Positions 8,532 to 17,722 are shown, counted from the first letter of the stretch. The stretch: 64,000 nucleotides of DNA from Pseudomonadota bacterium (GCA_023393525.1 JAEWKZ010000108.1:1-64000), one strand, 5' to 3'. Numbers and translations: made by a program. The notes: generated from the sequence alone by a model not told the origin.

Positions 8532-10574
8532 ATGATGCGCCGGAGTATTCGCATAGTGCTGGGGCTGGTACTGACCGCGGCGATTGTCATGGCGCTGCTT
8601 TTGTTCACCGTCGATCCCAATGATTTCAAGCCGCAGATCATCAAGGCGGTGCGCGACAACACGGGACGGGAACTGGTCATTTCCGGCGATCTGGGTCTTG
8701 AGTTGTTTCCCCATCTCCACGTTTCCACCGGCACTCTCGAACTGGGCAACAGGCAAGGTTTCAGCGGACCTTTTCTGACCTTGCGCAGCGCGAATTTGAA
8801 AGCGAGGCTTCTGCCGCTGCTTGCCTCGCGCCTGGATGTCGTGGCCATAGAAATCGAAGGCTTGTCCCTGTTCCTGGACCGTGACGCCTCGGGACAGGGC
8901 AACTGGATGGATCTTGCCGCCGCTCCGCGACAGAAAGCTGAGTCGGGGAGCGCGTCGCCCCTGAAGCGCGACCGTCGAGTGCCGGTCTTGGCCGGCCTCA
9001 TCGTGGATGGGCTGGAGATTTCCGATGCCCGGATTGTCTGGAACGATCTGCGCAGCGGCGAAAACTTCGAGGTCAGCGGCATCAGCCTTGATGTGTCCGA
9101 CTTCGCTTTCGGAAAGCCCTTCGATGTCGATACCCATGCCCAAGCTTCTCGCGGAGGCGTGACGGGCGAGCTTGATTTTTCCACCCGTGCGGTATTGGAA
9201 CTCGAGCGCCTGACCCTTGAAAATCTGGACATGAAGGCAGTCCTGAGTGGAAACGCCCTGCCCGGCAGTCCGGAGACAGTGACGCTGTCCGCGGACCATC
9301 TGGCCACCGACGGGCGCATAGATAACGGGCGCATGCGGGGTTTGGGGCTTGATATACGGTTTTCGGCGCAAAAGAACGCGTCTTCGGAACTGGGCGGCGT
9401 TGTTGAGGCCGGGAGCTTCAATCCGAAGGACGCGTGCAGGCGTTTGGGCTTGTCCCTTCCGCGTTTCAAAGATCCGCTGGCCTTGGAGAGCGTGGCATTC
9501 ACCTGCGCGTGGTCCGTCAGCGGGGAGCGGCTCGACGTTTCGGATGTGCTGCTCGCGGTGGACGACTCCTCGATCAAAGGCGGGGTCACGGTGCGCGGGT
9601 CAGCCGACCCGTTTGTTGACCTCGATCTTCACCTGGATGCCGTGAACCTGGACCGCTACCGCATCCTTCCCGAAGCCGGTGATCCGCAGCCCGCGTCCGG
9701 CGTCTCCGACAATGCGTTTCATCTGCCTGTCGCGCTGATGCGCACTCTCAATTTCAACGCGACCATGGCGGCGGATTCTCTGGCTGTGAGCAATCTGGAC
9801 CTTTCCGACACGCATCTTTCCATCACGGCTCGGGACGGGCTGTTCAGCTTTCGGGATATCGCCTCGAAGCTCTACAACGGGCGACTCTACGGATCGGCGT
9901 CACTCGATGTCCGCTCGAATATCCCCGCCTATTCCTGGGATCATGCCCTCGACGGACTGGAGCTTGGCCCGTTCCTGCTCGCCCTGCATGGCCGGGAAAG
10001 TCTTTCCGGGACGATGCGCAGCTCGGCGTCCCTCACGACTTTCGGAATGACCGAGAGGGAGTTGAGGCGCAATCTCAATGGAAAGCTGGATTTCAAGGTC
10101 GCGGACGGCGCCATCAGCGGCACCAACGTTTCACAGCTGCTCCGAGATGGTATTCGCAAGCTCAAAGGGCAATCTCCAGGCCCGGTCGAGGCCCCCCGGA
10201 CGCTGTTCTCCGTGCTTTCGGCCAGCGGGACGGTCACTTCAGGCGTGGAAACGACTCCCGACCTGTATCTGCTCGCTCCCCGGTTTCGCGTCATTGGCAG
10301 TGGACAGACGGATTTGGTTACCGAAGTCCTTGATTTCAGGCTCGTGATCGAGCTTGAAGGAAGTCAGGGCCGTTTCGATGAAGGTGCGTTGGGGCTCGGC
10401 AGCGTCCCGGTCAGAGTGAGCGGTCCGGTGCGTGAGCCAACCATCAGCCCGGACATGGACGCCATTTTGCGGGATCTGGGGTTGCGCGGAGGGCAGGCCG
10501 TGCAGGACGTTCTGAAAGGCGTGGGCTCGGGCTTGAACAAAGGCGTGGAAGGTTTGAAGAATCTTTTCAAGTAA
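8532..10574 (+). CDS. AsmA family protein
   Basis: Large envelope protein of 680 residues. An N-terminal membrane segment (VLGLVLTAAIVMALLLF) is followed by the AsmA-type opening in which a DNTGRELVISGDL-like segment leads into repeated beta-rich units. AsmA-like proteins are thought to form hydrophobic grooves that move lipids between membranes or affect outer-membrane assembly. The exact role here is unknown. The start at 8532 has GGGGG at 8521-8525, and an ATG at 8526 or 8535 is also possible. The frame is open upstream, but those residues look non-coding. A strong hairpin follows the stop. Confidence 0.85.
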   Translation: MMRRSIRIVLGLVLTAAIVMALLLFTVDPNDFKPQIIKAVRDNTGRELVISGDLGLELFPHLHVSTGTLELGNRQGFSGPFLTLRSANLKARLLPLLASRLDVVAIEIEGLSLFLDRDASGQGNWMDLAAAPRQKAESGSASPLKRDRRVPVLAGLIVDGLEISDARIVWNDLRSGENFEVSGISLDVSDFAFGKPFDVDTHAQASRGGVTGELDFSTRAVLELERLTLENLDMKAVLSGNALPGSPETVTLSADHLATDGRIDNGRMRGLGLDIRFSAQKNASSELGGVVEAGSFNPKDACRRLGLSLPRFKDPLALESVAFTCAWSVSGERLDVSDVLLAVDDSSIKGGVTVRGSADPFVDLDLHLDAVNLDRYRILPEAGDPQPASGVSDNAFHLPVALMRTLNFNATMAADSLAVSNLDLSDTHLSITARDGLFSFRDIASKLYNGRLYGSASLDVRSNIPAYSWDHALDGLELGPFLLALHGRESLSGTMRSSASLTTFGMTERELRRNLNGKLDFKVADGAISGTNVSQLLRDGIRKLKGQSPGPVEAPRTLFSVLSASGTVTSGVETTPDLYLLAPRFRVIGSGQTDLVTEVLDFRLVIELEGSQGRFDEGALGLGSVPVRVSGPVREPTISPDMDAILRDLGLRGGQAVQDVLKGVGSGLNKGVEGLKNLFK

Positions 10575-10590
10575 GATGCCGCGTCACAAA

Positions 10591-10626
10591 TTGAAACCCG
10601 AAAGGCTGCGGCCTTTCGGGTTTCAA
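10591..10626. terminator. Bidirectional terminator between asmA-like gene and cysS
   Basis: A perfect 16-base-pair hairpin with a 4-base loop (arms 10591-10606 and 10611-10626, core AACCCGAAAGGC) lies between two convergent genes. The TTGAA/TTCAA ends give A-rich and T-rich flanks on both strands. Confidence 0.85.
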
Positions 10627-10666
10627 GCGCCAGTCCTTCGCGGGCCGGGATCTGGTGCGGACAGGG

Positions 10667-12124
10667 TTATTCAACGTCCCACTGCACGCCCTGGGCCGTA
10701 TCCTGGATGGTGATGCCCAGAGTGAGCAGTTCGTCGCGGATGGCGTCCGAACGGGCAAAGTCTTTGGCCGCGCGGGCCTCCTGGCGCTCATCCAGCTTGG
10801 CTTTGATCAGCGCCGTGTCGATTTTTTTGCGCAGCACCCGGCTTTCCTTGAGCTGTGCAAGAAAATCGCCGCTGGGCATGAGAAAAAGACCCAGTACCTC
10901 TCCCCACCGTTCGAAGAGCTTGAGGGCGTGGCGGACCATGTCCCGGCCCTGCTCGGATTTCTTGAGGGCCTTGTCTTCGAGAATGCGGTTGACGATCTTC
11001 ATCAGCACGAAGATATGCCCCAGGGCTGCGGCCGTGTTCATGTCATCGGCCATGGACTCGTCCCATTTGGCCTCAAGGGCGGTGGCCTCGACCACGATTT
11101 CCGCCGGCAGGGGGGTGGCGGTCCATTTGGCGCCGGCCACATGCGCCTCGGCGGCGGCCTTGGTCAGGTAGATGCGCTTCAAGGCGCGTTCCGACTCTTC
11201 GAGGGCGTCGGCGGTGTAGTCCAGGGGGCTGCGGTAGTGCTTGGTGATCAGGAAGAAGCGCAGCACCTCGGGCAGATAATTGGCCAGGATGTCGCGAATG
11301 GTCACAAAATTATTGAGCGATTTCGACATTTTCTCCGAATTGATCTGCACAAAGCCATTGTGCACCCAGTAGCGCACGAATTGCTTGTCGGTGGCCGCCT
11401 CGGTCTGGGCGCGTTCGTTTTCGTGGTGCGGGAAGGCCAGATCCTGGCCGCCGCCATGGATGTCGAAGGGCAGGGGCAGGTAGCGTTCGCTCATGGCCGA
11501 ACATTCGATGTGCCATCCCGGCCGTCCCGGCCCCCAGGGGCTGGGCCAGGACGGCTCGCCGGGCTTGGCGCCCTTCCACAGGGCGAAGTCGAGGGGATCC
11601 TCTTTTTCGTCACCTGGCTCGATGCGTGCGCCGGACATGAGTTCTTCGATGTTGCGGCCGGAGAGCTTGCCGTAATCGCCGTAGGAACGGACCCTGAAAT
11701 AGACGTCGCCGCTGGGTGTGGAATAGGCGTGGCCTTTGCCGATGAGGTTTTCGCAGAGTTCGATCATCTCCTTGATGTGCTCGGTGGCCTTGGGCTCGAT
11801 GTCGGCCCGCAGGATGCCCAGGCGGTCCATGTCGGCGTAGAAGGCGTCGATGTAGGTGCGGGCGATGGATTCGAAATCCGTTCCTTCGCGGTTGGCGCGA
11901 TTTATGATCTTGTCGTCCACGTCGGTGAAGTTGCGTACGAAGGTGACCTGCATGCCGATGTAGCGCAGGTAGCGGACCAGAACGTCGAAGACCACGGCGG
12001 AGCGCGCGTGTCCGATATGACAGTAGTCGTAGGCCGTGATGCCGCAGACGTACATGGAAACATGGCCGGGTTTGAGCGGGACGAATTCTTCTTTTTTCCT
12101 GGTGAGGCTGTTGTAGATCTGCAT
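10667..12124 (-). CDS. cysS: Cysteinyl-tRNA synthetase
   Basis: Class I aminoacyl-tRNA synthetase that charges tRNA-Cys. The HIGH signature appears as CHIGHARS near the N-terminus and the KMSKS loop as EKMSKSLNN. Zinc-binding Cys/His residues such as HIECSAMS are present. The start at 12124 (MQIYNSL) has AAGGA six bases upstream. An ATG two codons earlier overlaps the gltX stop as ATGA. The product is 485 residues, a normal length. It is the last gene of the ispDF-gltX-cysS run. Confidence 0.96.
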   Translation of the reverse strand: MQIYNSLTRKKEEFVPLKPGHVSMYVCGITAYDYCHIGHARSAVVFDVLVRYLRYIGMQVTFVRNFTDVDDKIINRANREGTDFESIARTYIDAFYADMDRLGILRADIEPKATEHIKEMIELCENLIGKGHAYSTPSGDVYFRVRSYGDYGKLSGRNIEELMSGARIEPGDEKEDPLDFALWKGAKPGEPSWPSPWGPGRPGWHIECSAMSERYLPLPFDIHGGGQDLAFPHHENERAQTEAATDKQFVRYWVHNGFVQINSEKMSKSLNNFVTIRDILANYLPEVLRFFLITKHYRSPLDYTADALEESERALKRIYLTKAAAEAHVAGAKWTATPLPAEIVVEATALEAKWDESMADDMNTAAALGHIFVLMKIVNRILEDKALKKSEQGRDMVRHALKLFERWGEVLGLFLMPSGDFLAQLKESRVLRKKIDTALIKAKLDERQEARAAKDFARSDAIRDELLTLGITIQDTAQGVQWDVE

Positions 12125-12126
12125 GC

Positions 12127-13587
12127 TCATTCCTTGTGGTTGCAATGGGAAAATATGTTCAGCACCGTTCGGGCGCGTTTCCTGATCAGTTCGACGGGCA
12201 GAAGTGTGAGCAGGGTCGCCAGTTCCGGGCCGTTGTCGCTGCCGGTCAGTGCAAGACGGATGGGATGGTAAAGCCCTCGGCCCTTGGCTTCGGCCTGTTC
12301 ACTTGTCAGGCGCAACACCTCGTTCACGGAGTCCTTTTGCAGCCGCGCTTCCGGTTCGTGCGCGGACAGGGCATGGTCGAGGGCGTCGAGAACGGGCAGG
12401 TTTGAAGCCAATTCATGCAGAGCCTGAGGGGTGAAGCTGGTCTCTGTTCGCGTAAAAAGAGGCAGCAGGCCGCGCAGCTCCTGCAAATTCGCCGCGTTTT
12501 CGCGCAGGCTGGCCAGTATCTTCTGACGAATTTCCGGAGCGAGTTCGTGCCACGCGTCGTCTGCGGGCAGGGTTTCGGCAAGAGCGCCGTCCTGTCTGAC
12601 GAAATCGGCCGCGCGGAAAAAGCGCGCGCTCAAGGCCTTCATCTCATCGAGGTTCATGATCGCGCTGCCACGGCCCAGGGCAAAGGGGTTGAAGGCCTCG
12701 GCCATCTCGCCGAGGCCTGGGAAAATCTTCTTGGTCGGCATGGCGCCGGACAGCGAGGCCAGATACTGGACCACGGCCAGCGGTTCAAGGTCCATCTGCA
12801 TGCACTGGGGGATGCTCAGGGCTCCGCTGCGCTTGGAGAGTTTCTTGCCTTCGGGGTCCACGAGCAGACCATGGTGCGCAAAGGCCGGGGCGGTCAGGCC
12901 CAGGGCCTCATACAGCAGAATCTGGCGGGCCGTGTTGGTCAGATGGTCCTCGCCGCGCAGCACCAGATTGACGCCCATGTCCGCGTCATCGACGACCACG
13001 GCCAGATTGTAGCTTGGCCATCCGCTTGAGCGCAGCAGCACGAAATCCCCGAACGCCCCCGCCGGAATGGATACTTGGCCCTTGATGAGGTCGGTGAAGG
13101 CGACGTCCGCCTTTTCGGGCAGACGGAAACGGATGGCGTGGGGCTCGCCGCGACGCAGACGCTCGGCGCGTTCTTGGGGGGTCATGCGCGCGCAGCGTCC
13201 CTCGTAGCGCGGGGGAAGATTCCGGGCGGCCATTTCCCTGCGGTCCCGGTCCAGTTCGGCGTCGGTGCAGAAGCAGGGATAGGCCCGGTCTTCGGCCATG
13301 AGCCTGTCCACTGTCTGCCGGTAGAGGGGCAGGCGCAGGCTCTGGTGGCGCGCCGGTTCGTCGGGGGCCAGGCCCAGCCAGGACAGGGACCACAGAATGG
13401 CGGCTTCGGCGGCGAAGGTGGAGCGTTCCTGATCCGTATCCTCAAGGCGCAGCAGGAACTTGCCGCCGCTTTGTCTGGCCAGGAGATAGTTCAGGATGGC
13501 CGTGCGCGCGTTGCCCAGGTGCAGGACTCCGGTGGGGCTGGGGGCGAAGCGGGTGACGAAGGGGCCGCCGGTCTTGAAGTTGGTCAT
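12127..13587 (-). CDS. gltX: Glutamyl-tRNA synthetase
   Basis: Class I aminoacyl-tRNA synthetase that charges tRNA-Glu, 486 residues. The N-terminus shows RFAPSPTGVLHLGNART, a HIGH variant, and the KMSKS loop is KKLSKRSG. The ATG at 13587 overlaps the ispDF stop and the gene ends inside the start region of cysS, so the three genes are probably translated together. Confidence 0.96.
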   Translation of the reverse strand: MTNFKTGGPFVTRFAPSPTGVLHLGNARTAILNYLLARQSGGKFLLRLEDTDQERSTFAAEAAILWSLSWLGLAPDEPARHQSLRLPLYRQTVDRLMAEDRAYPCFCTDAELDRDRREMAARNLPPRYEGRCARMTPQERAERLRRGEPHAIRFRLPEKADVAFTDLIKGQVSIPAGAFGDFVLLRSSGWPSYNLAVVVDDADMGVNLVLRGEDHLTNTARQILLYEALGLTAPAFAHHGLLVDPEGKKLSKRSGALSIPQCMQMDLEPLAVVQYLASLSGAMPTKKIFPGLGEMAEAFNPFALGRGSAIMNLDEMKALSARFFRAADFVRQDGALAETLPADDAWHELAPEIRQKILASLRENAANLQELRGLLPLFTRTETSFTPQALHELASNLPVLDALDHALSAHEPEARLQKDSVNEVLRLTSEQAEAKGRGLYHPIRLALTGSDNGPELATLLTLLPVELIRKRARTVLNIFSHCNHKE

Positions 13588-14774
13588 GCCGCGTTCCTTG
13601 TCGCCGTGACCACGGCCACCGCCTTGATGCCTTCCTTGCGCCCGGTGAAGCCCAGGTGCTCCTCCGTGGTCGCCTTGACGTTGACCTGTGCGTCGCACAG
13701 TTCGAGCAGGCGCGCCACGTTGCCGCGAATGGCCGCCTTGTGCGGGGTGAGGCGCGGGGTCTGGGCGATGATGGTCAGGTCGACGTGCGTGATCACAAGC
13801 CCCTGGTCGCGCGCCTTGTCCATGACCTCCGACAGCAGGATGGCGGAGGAGATGTTGTCGAACCTGTCGTCGTTGTCCGGAAAATGTTCGCCGATGTCTC
13901 CCTGGCCCAGACAGCCGAGGATGGCGTCGCAGAGGGCGTGCAGGAGCACGTCGCCGTCGGAGTGCGCCTTGACGAAGGGGGCCCCGGCAATGGGCATCCC
14001 GCCCAGGACCATGGGTCGGTTGCCGCCGAATGCGTGCACGTCGTAGCCGAATCCGGTGCAGGGCACGGGCTGGGAAGCGGGGGGGGTAAGCACGCGCAGG
14101 TCCTCCGGGGTTGTGATCTTCAGATTGGAGATTTCGCCGGGGACGATCCGCACGCCGTGCCCGGCGCGTTCGATCATGCCTGCGTCGTCCGTGACGATCC
14201 AGTCGTCCTCAAGGGCCTGGTCGTGGACCCGGCGCAGCAGGCCGGTGGGAAAAAGCTGCGGGGTCTGGACCGCACGCAGGGTTTCTCGCGGAAGCGTGGC
14301 CAGGACGCGGTCGTTTTCGATCTGCTTGATCGTATCCGTGACCAGGATGGCGGGGACGACTCCACCGACTTCGTCCGTCAGCCGCTCCAGAAGCGAGCGC
14401 ACCAGGGCGGGCGTGAAAAAGGGGCGCGCGCTGTCGTGCACCAGCACCCGGTCGCAATCCCGGGGCAGGGCGGCCAGGCCCATGCGCACGGAATCCTGCC
14501 TTCTGTCCCCGCCGCAGACAGTCAGGATGCGCACGCCCGGGTCGGCGATGTCTTTGAGGGTTTCGATTTCCGCGTTGCGCCGGTCCAGTTCCTGGGCCGG
14601 AAAAACGAGGACCACGCCCGCAAGCTCGGGTATTGCGGACATGGTCAGGACGCTGCGCCAATAGAGGGGATGTCCCTCATGGTGCAGAAACTGTTTGCGC
14701 GTGCCGCCCGTGGCCGGGGCCAGACGCGAACCCTGGCCCGCGGCCAGGATTATGGTCCAGAGTGAGTGTGTCAT
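13584..14774 (-). CDS. ispDF: Bifunctional IspD/IspF, MEP isoprenoid pathway
   Basis: Fusion of 2-C-methyl-D-erythritol 4-phosphate cytidylyltransferase (IspD, about residues 1-235) with 2-C-methyl-D-erythritol 2,4-cyclodiphosphate synthase (IspF, about 240-396). IspD motifs include ILAAGQGSRLA and VLVHDSARPF. IspF motifs include GFGYDVHAF and KAHSDGDVLLHALCD, which hold the metal-binding Asp and His residues. The start codon at 14774 lies about ten bases after the 3' end of the RNase P RNA on the same strand. Confidence 0.95.
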   Translation of the reverse strand: MTHSLWTIILAAGQGSRLAPATGGTRKQFLHHEGHPLYWRSVLTMSAIPELAGVVLVFPAQELDRRNAEIETLKDIADPGVRILTVCGGDRRQDSVRMGLAALPRDCDRVLVHDSARPFFTPALVRSLLERLTDEVGGVVPAILVTDTIKQIENDRVLATLPRETLRAVQTPQLFPTGLLRRVHDQALEDDWIVTDDAGMIERAGHGVRIVPGEISNLKITTPEDLRVLTPPASQPVPCTGFGYDVHAFGGNRPMVLGGMPIAGAPFVKAHSDGDVLLHALCDAILGCLGQGDIGEHFPDNDDRFDNISSAILLSEVMDKARDQGLVITHVDLTIIAQTPRLTPHKAAIRGNVARLLELCDAQVNVKATTEEHLGFTGRKEGIKAVAVVTATRNAA

Positions 14775-14784
14775 TGTCAAAAAA

Positions 14785-15138
14785 TACGGAGCCGGACGAT
14801 AAGCCGGATTCTGTGCCCGTCGCCGGGCGGCTGTCATTCCTCTAGGGCGGCGGTTGCCCGCCGTCTCCAGCAACCTACCCGAAGGGTCGTGACCGGGCCG
14901 GTCACCTTCCTATTTGGTCTTGCACCGGATGGGGTTTACCGAGCTTGCCGCGTCACCGCGACAACTGGTGGGCTCTTACCCCGCCTTTTCACCCTTACCC
15001 GGACGAGTCCGGGCGGTTTGTTTCTGTGGCACTATCCCGGGGTCGCCCCCGCTGGACGTTATCCAGCATCCTGCCCTGTGGTGTCCGGACTTTCCTCTCC
15101 CGGCCTTGCGGCCGGCAGCGACAGCCTGTCCGGCTCCG
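14785..15138 (-). ncRNA. rnpB: RNase P RNA (bacterial type A)
   Basis: Catalytic RNA that matures tRNA 5' ends. The minus strand starts with GGAGCCGGACAGGCTG and contains the conserved GAGGAAAGTCCGGAC block near the 5' end. It then has the universal AGGGTGAAAAGG-like segment and GGTAAACCCC, and ends with AGAATCCGGCTTATCG, the conserved 3' core, before CCGGCTCC closes P1 with the 5' end. The length of about 354 nt is typical. It sits between a zinc-ribbon gene stop (15146) and the ispDF start, followed by a T-rich stretch. End positions are approximate. Confidence 0.95.
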
Positions 15139-15145
15139 CAAAAAA

Positions 15146-15877
15146 TCAATCATTGCCCGAGAAATGACGCTCCCAGAAAATGATGCGCAGACAATTGGGG
15201 CAGCTCAAGATCTGCTCGCCCTTCTGCAGGTCGATGAAGGCCTGGGGCGGGATGACCACATGGCAGCCCTGGCATACGCCTTCGCTGACCGGCACGATGA
15301 CCGGATTGGGGATGCGGTCGCGGATGAAGTTGTAACGGGTCAGGATGGGAGCGGGAACGGCCTCGGAAGCCTTCTTCTTTTCCTTGTCCAGCACGTCGAT
15401 GCGCGCGCGCTTTTCCGCCAGTTCCTGGTCCAGGGTGGACTGCTGGGCGGTGATGGTCGCTTCGAGTTCGTTGATGTCGTTCTGCAGGGCGTCCTTGCGG
15501 CCTTCAAGATCGGACAGGTCGGCCAGAAGATTGGCGCGCTCCTCCTCGCGGGAGCGGTTCATCTTCTCCATGGTGTCCATCTCGCGCATCATGGCGTGAT
15601 ATTCCTTGGTGTTCTCCACCATCATGAGCTTGTTCTTGCTCTTCTTGACCTTCTGCGTGTCGTTTTCGATCTCGTTTTCAAGCCGGTTCTTCTGTTCCAT
15701 CAGAACATCGACTTTTTCCTGGATCACGGCCTGCTGCTGTTTGAGGTAGGCCTGTTTTTCCTGTAGGCTTTGCAGCTGCTTGGGCGCGTCTTCGAGGATG
15801 CGCTGCAGGGTGATCATTTCCGAATCCACTTTCTGCAGCACGACAAGCTGCTCGATCTGTTCCATATAAATACTCAA
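15146..15877 (-). CDS. C4-type zinc-ribbon coiled-coil protein (DUF164 type)
   Basis: Protein of 243 residues. About residues 5-170 are a long charged coiled coil (for example EKQAYLKQQQAVIQEKVDVL). The C-terminus is a four-cysteine zinc ribbon, CQGCHVV then CPNCLRI. Homologues are widespread, often beside nif3-like genes, and may bind nucleic acid, but no function is established. The same arrangement of Nif3-like gene, zinc ribbon and rnpB is seen here. The stop codon is about eight bases before the 5' end of rnpB. Confidence 0.88.
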   Translation of the reverse strand: MSIYMEQIEQLVVLQKVDSEMITLQRILEDAPKQLQSLQEKQAYLKQQQAVIQEKVDVLMEQKNRLENEIENDTQKVKKSKNKLMMVENTKEYHAMMREMDTMEKMNRSREEERANLLADLSDLEGRKDALQNDINELEATITAQQSTLDQELAEKRARIDVLDKEKKKASEAVPAPILTRYNFIRDRIPNPVIVPVSEGVCQGCHVVIPPQAFIDLQKGEQILSCPNCLRIIFWERHFSGND

Positions 15878-15929
15878 GGTAGCATCCTCCTCAAAAACGT
15901 ATCAATTTTCCGGGTTTTCCCGGGAAGAA

Positions 15930-16889
15930 TCAGGCAAAGGGATTGCGCCCGGCCAGAAAGACGACCCGGATTCCCTGGGGGGAGAGATCGCGGTCCAGGC
16001 TTTCGCTCCAGGTGCGCATCATGGTCTCTTCAAGACAAAAATGTCCGGCATCGATGGTCAGGCCAAGATCCTGCACGGCCTGGGCCTGGTGGTATTTGAC
16101 ATCGCCGGTCAGATAGACGTCCGCGCCTCCGGCAAAGGCGACGGGCCCCAGGTCGGCCCCCGATCCGGGGCAATAGGCCACTCGCCTGACGGTTTCCGGA
16201 GTCCGGCCGACAGTGCGCGAGAGGGGCAGACCGAGGGCTTCCAGGTCGCTTGAAAATTCATGCCAGGACGTGGGTGCCGGCAGCGCCGCGATGCACCCGA
16301 ACCCGTACTCCCGGACCGGCGCGGCCAGGGCGATTTCCTGCCAGGATGCCTCGGCGCCCAGCCTGGCCTTGAACGCTGCGCTTTCATCCGGCCACAGGAG
16401 GTACTCCCTCGTGTCTCCGTCGCGGCGCGCGAGGGAGCCGGAAAATTCCCGGACGTTTTCCCACGCGAGAGGATCGGTCAGGCGGATGAGCGCCGGTGTT
16501 TCGCGGCGGGTCACTTCGAGAATGCGCATGTCCCGCATCCCCAGGGCGCGACCCAGCCAGTTGACTGGTCCGTCCGGGTTGGCGTCCAGGGAGGTGTGCG
16601 CGCTGTAGAGCCACAGGGACGCGCCCAAGGCCAGCCTCAGGACCTCGTGAAAGTCGTCCAGGCGGCTCGGCAGACGGGGCGAGAGGCTCAATGGGTGGTG
16701 GCAGAGCAGAAAATCCGCCCCACGCTCCACCGCCTGGCGTACCGTCTCGAGGCTGGGGTCCAGGGCCACGCACACGGTTTTCACCTCCGACGCGGCGGAA
16801 GCGATCTGAACGCCGCATTTGTCCCATGACGCTGCCAGCCGTGGCGGCGCCGTGGACTCAATGCGGGAGATCAGGGTCGAAGGGTGCAT
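15930..16889 (-). CDS. Nif3-like dinuclear metal center protein
   Basis: NIF3/YbgI family protein of 319 residues. CHHPLSLSP near residue 66 and the C-terminal TGDVKYHQAQ and DAGHFCLE segments hold the His, Asp and Glu residues that bind two metal ions in the hexameric family members. The cellular role is uncertain, with proposals including GTP cyclohydrolase-like and tRNA-related functions. The start at 16889 follows GGAG. In-frame codons further upstream look non-coding. It lies 52 bases upstream of the zinc-ribbon gene, probably in one transcript. Confidence 0.88.
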   Translation of the reverse strand: MHPSTLISRIESTAPPRLAASWDKCGVQIASAASEVKTVCVALDPSLETVRQAVERGADFLLCHHPLSLSPRLPSRLDDFHEVLRLALGASLWLYSAHTSLDANPDGPVNWLGRALGMRDMRILEVTRRETPALIRLTDPLAWENVREFSGSLARRDGDTREYLLWPDESAAFKARLGAEASWQEIALAAPVREYGFGCIAALPAPTSWHEFSSDLEALGLPLSRTVGRTPETVRRVAYCPGSGADLGPVAFAGGADVYLTGDVKYHQAQAVQDLGLTIDAGHFCLEETMMRTWSESLDRDLSPQGIRVVFLAGRNPFA

Positions 16890-17009
16890 GGAACTCCGTA
16901 AATAGGGGCGCATTGTGCCGTCCGACGGGCCGGGTGGGCATGTCCGCCGGACAGGTAAAGTTGCAAATCTAGTAACCCGTCCCCATGATGTCAATCCGGG
17001 GGCACAACG

Positions 17010-17149
17010 AAAAAGGCTCAGGCCTTGCGTGGCCGGAGCCTTGAATGTTACCTGTGTTTCATGGCCGGGCGTGCGACGGGAAGACGATTGCGCCTGTCCG
17101 GATTGAAACGGCGAGCCCGGGTCTGGCCATGAAAACCACCGCATCCGGG
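17010..17149 (-). ncRNA. Candidate structured small RNA of about 140 nt
   Basis: On the minus strand a promoter-like pair (TTGACT at 17180-17185, CAAGAT at 17156-17161, spacer 18) is followed by a region without a good ORF that ends in an intrinsic terminator at 17013-17042. Within it TTTCATGGCC (about 17125-17134) can pair with GGCCATGAAA (17056-17065), closing a rod-like fold with an inner hairpin, roughly GGACAGGCG-CAAT-CGTCTTCC. The general shape resembles 6S-type RNA, but I do not recognise a family signature. The existence of the transcript is inference. Confidence 0.5.
17013..17042 (-). terminator. Terminator of the candidate small RNA
   Basis: The minus strand reads AAGGCTC-CGGCC, a six-base loop, GGCC-TGAGCCTT, then a T run (A's at 17010-17014 on the plus strand). 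No protein gene upstream on this strand needs it, which points to a separate short transcript. Confidence 0.7.
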
Positions 17150-17155
17150 AGCGGA

Positions 17156-17185
17156 ATCTTGAGCACAGGGCGGCGAGGAAGTCAA
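17156..17185 (-). promoter_or_regulatory. Sigma70-type promoter of the candidate small RNA
   Basis: TTGACT (-35, 17180-17185) and CAAGAT (-10, 17156-17161) with an 18-base spacer on the minus strand. The predicted transcript starts near 17149. This is a pattern match only. Confidence 0.45.
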
Positions 17186-17365
17186 CGCCTCTTGGAAGGA
17201 GGAAGGCCCTTCCTTGACGTGAAGTTCCTTTCCTGCTCGCGTGAAGCTGCATCTGGCGGCAGACTTTCTGCTGGCGGACAGCATTGGACAACCGCCGCGT
17301 TTATAGCCACAATTCGGTCCTGGCCGGCTCTGATCGGGCAAACCCCAAACCGTTGGAGGATACAC

Positions 17366-17722
17366 ATGAGATTCATGCTGACCATGGCCCTTGTCGCCGT
17401 GTCGATGCTCGTGGCCGGATGTTCCGGTGAACCGTCGGAAGCCGACATCAAGGCCGCTTTCGAGAAGGACATGGCCAAGACCGCGCAAAGCCTCGACGAT
17501 GCCGGAAAGATGTTCGGCGGAGTGGGAAAGGCGCTGACGGATTCCCTGGGCAAGACGGAACTGCACGCCGTCAAGAAGATCGGCTGCGCCCAGGCCAAGG
17601 ACGCCCCGGGATTCGTTTGCGACGTCGAGGTCGACATGACCGTTCCCCTGACCGGGCGCTCCAAGGAGATGGCCACGGCGCGCTTCGTGAAGGGCCCCGA
17701 AGGCTGGGTTGTGGTCAAGTAG
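17366..17722 (+). CDS. Small lipoprotein of unknown function
   Basis: Precursor of 118 residues with a lipoprotein signal: MRFMLTMALVAVSML then lipobox LVAGC, Cys at about 20. The mature part is mostly charged helix (EADIKAAFEKDMAKTAQSL) followed by a short beta-like region with two cysteines (IGCAQAKDAPGFVCDVEVDM) that could form a disulfide, and it ends in GPEGWVVVK. The start at 17366 is set by GGAGGA at 17355-17360. The protein should be anchored to a membrane leaflet facing the periplasm. No domain is recognised. Confidence 0.8.
   Translation: MRFMLTMALVAVSMLVAGCSGEPSEADIKAAFEKDMAKTAQSLDDAGKMFGGVGKALTDSLGKTELHAVKKIGCAQAKDAPGFVCDVEVDMTVPLTGRSKEMATARFVKGPEGWVVVK

Noticed and set aside
8261..9589. 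442-codon frame on the minus strand
   Set aside because: Antisense to the AsmA-like gene. Ser/Arg-rich shadow composition.
10655..12271. 538-codon frame on the plus strand
   Set aside because: Antisense to cysS with HIGH and KMSKS motifs. Composition (Gly/His/Gln-rich) is that of a shadow frame.
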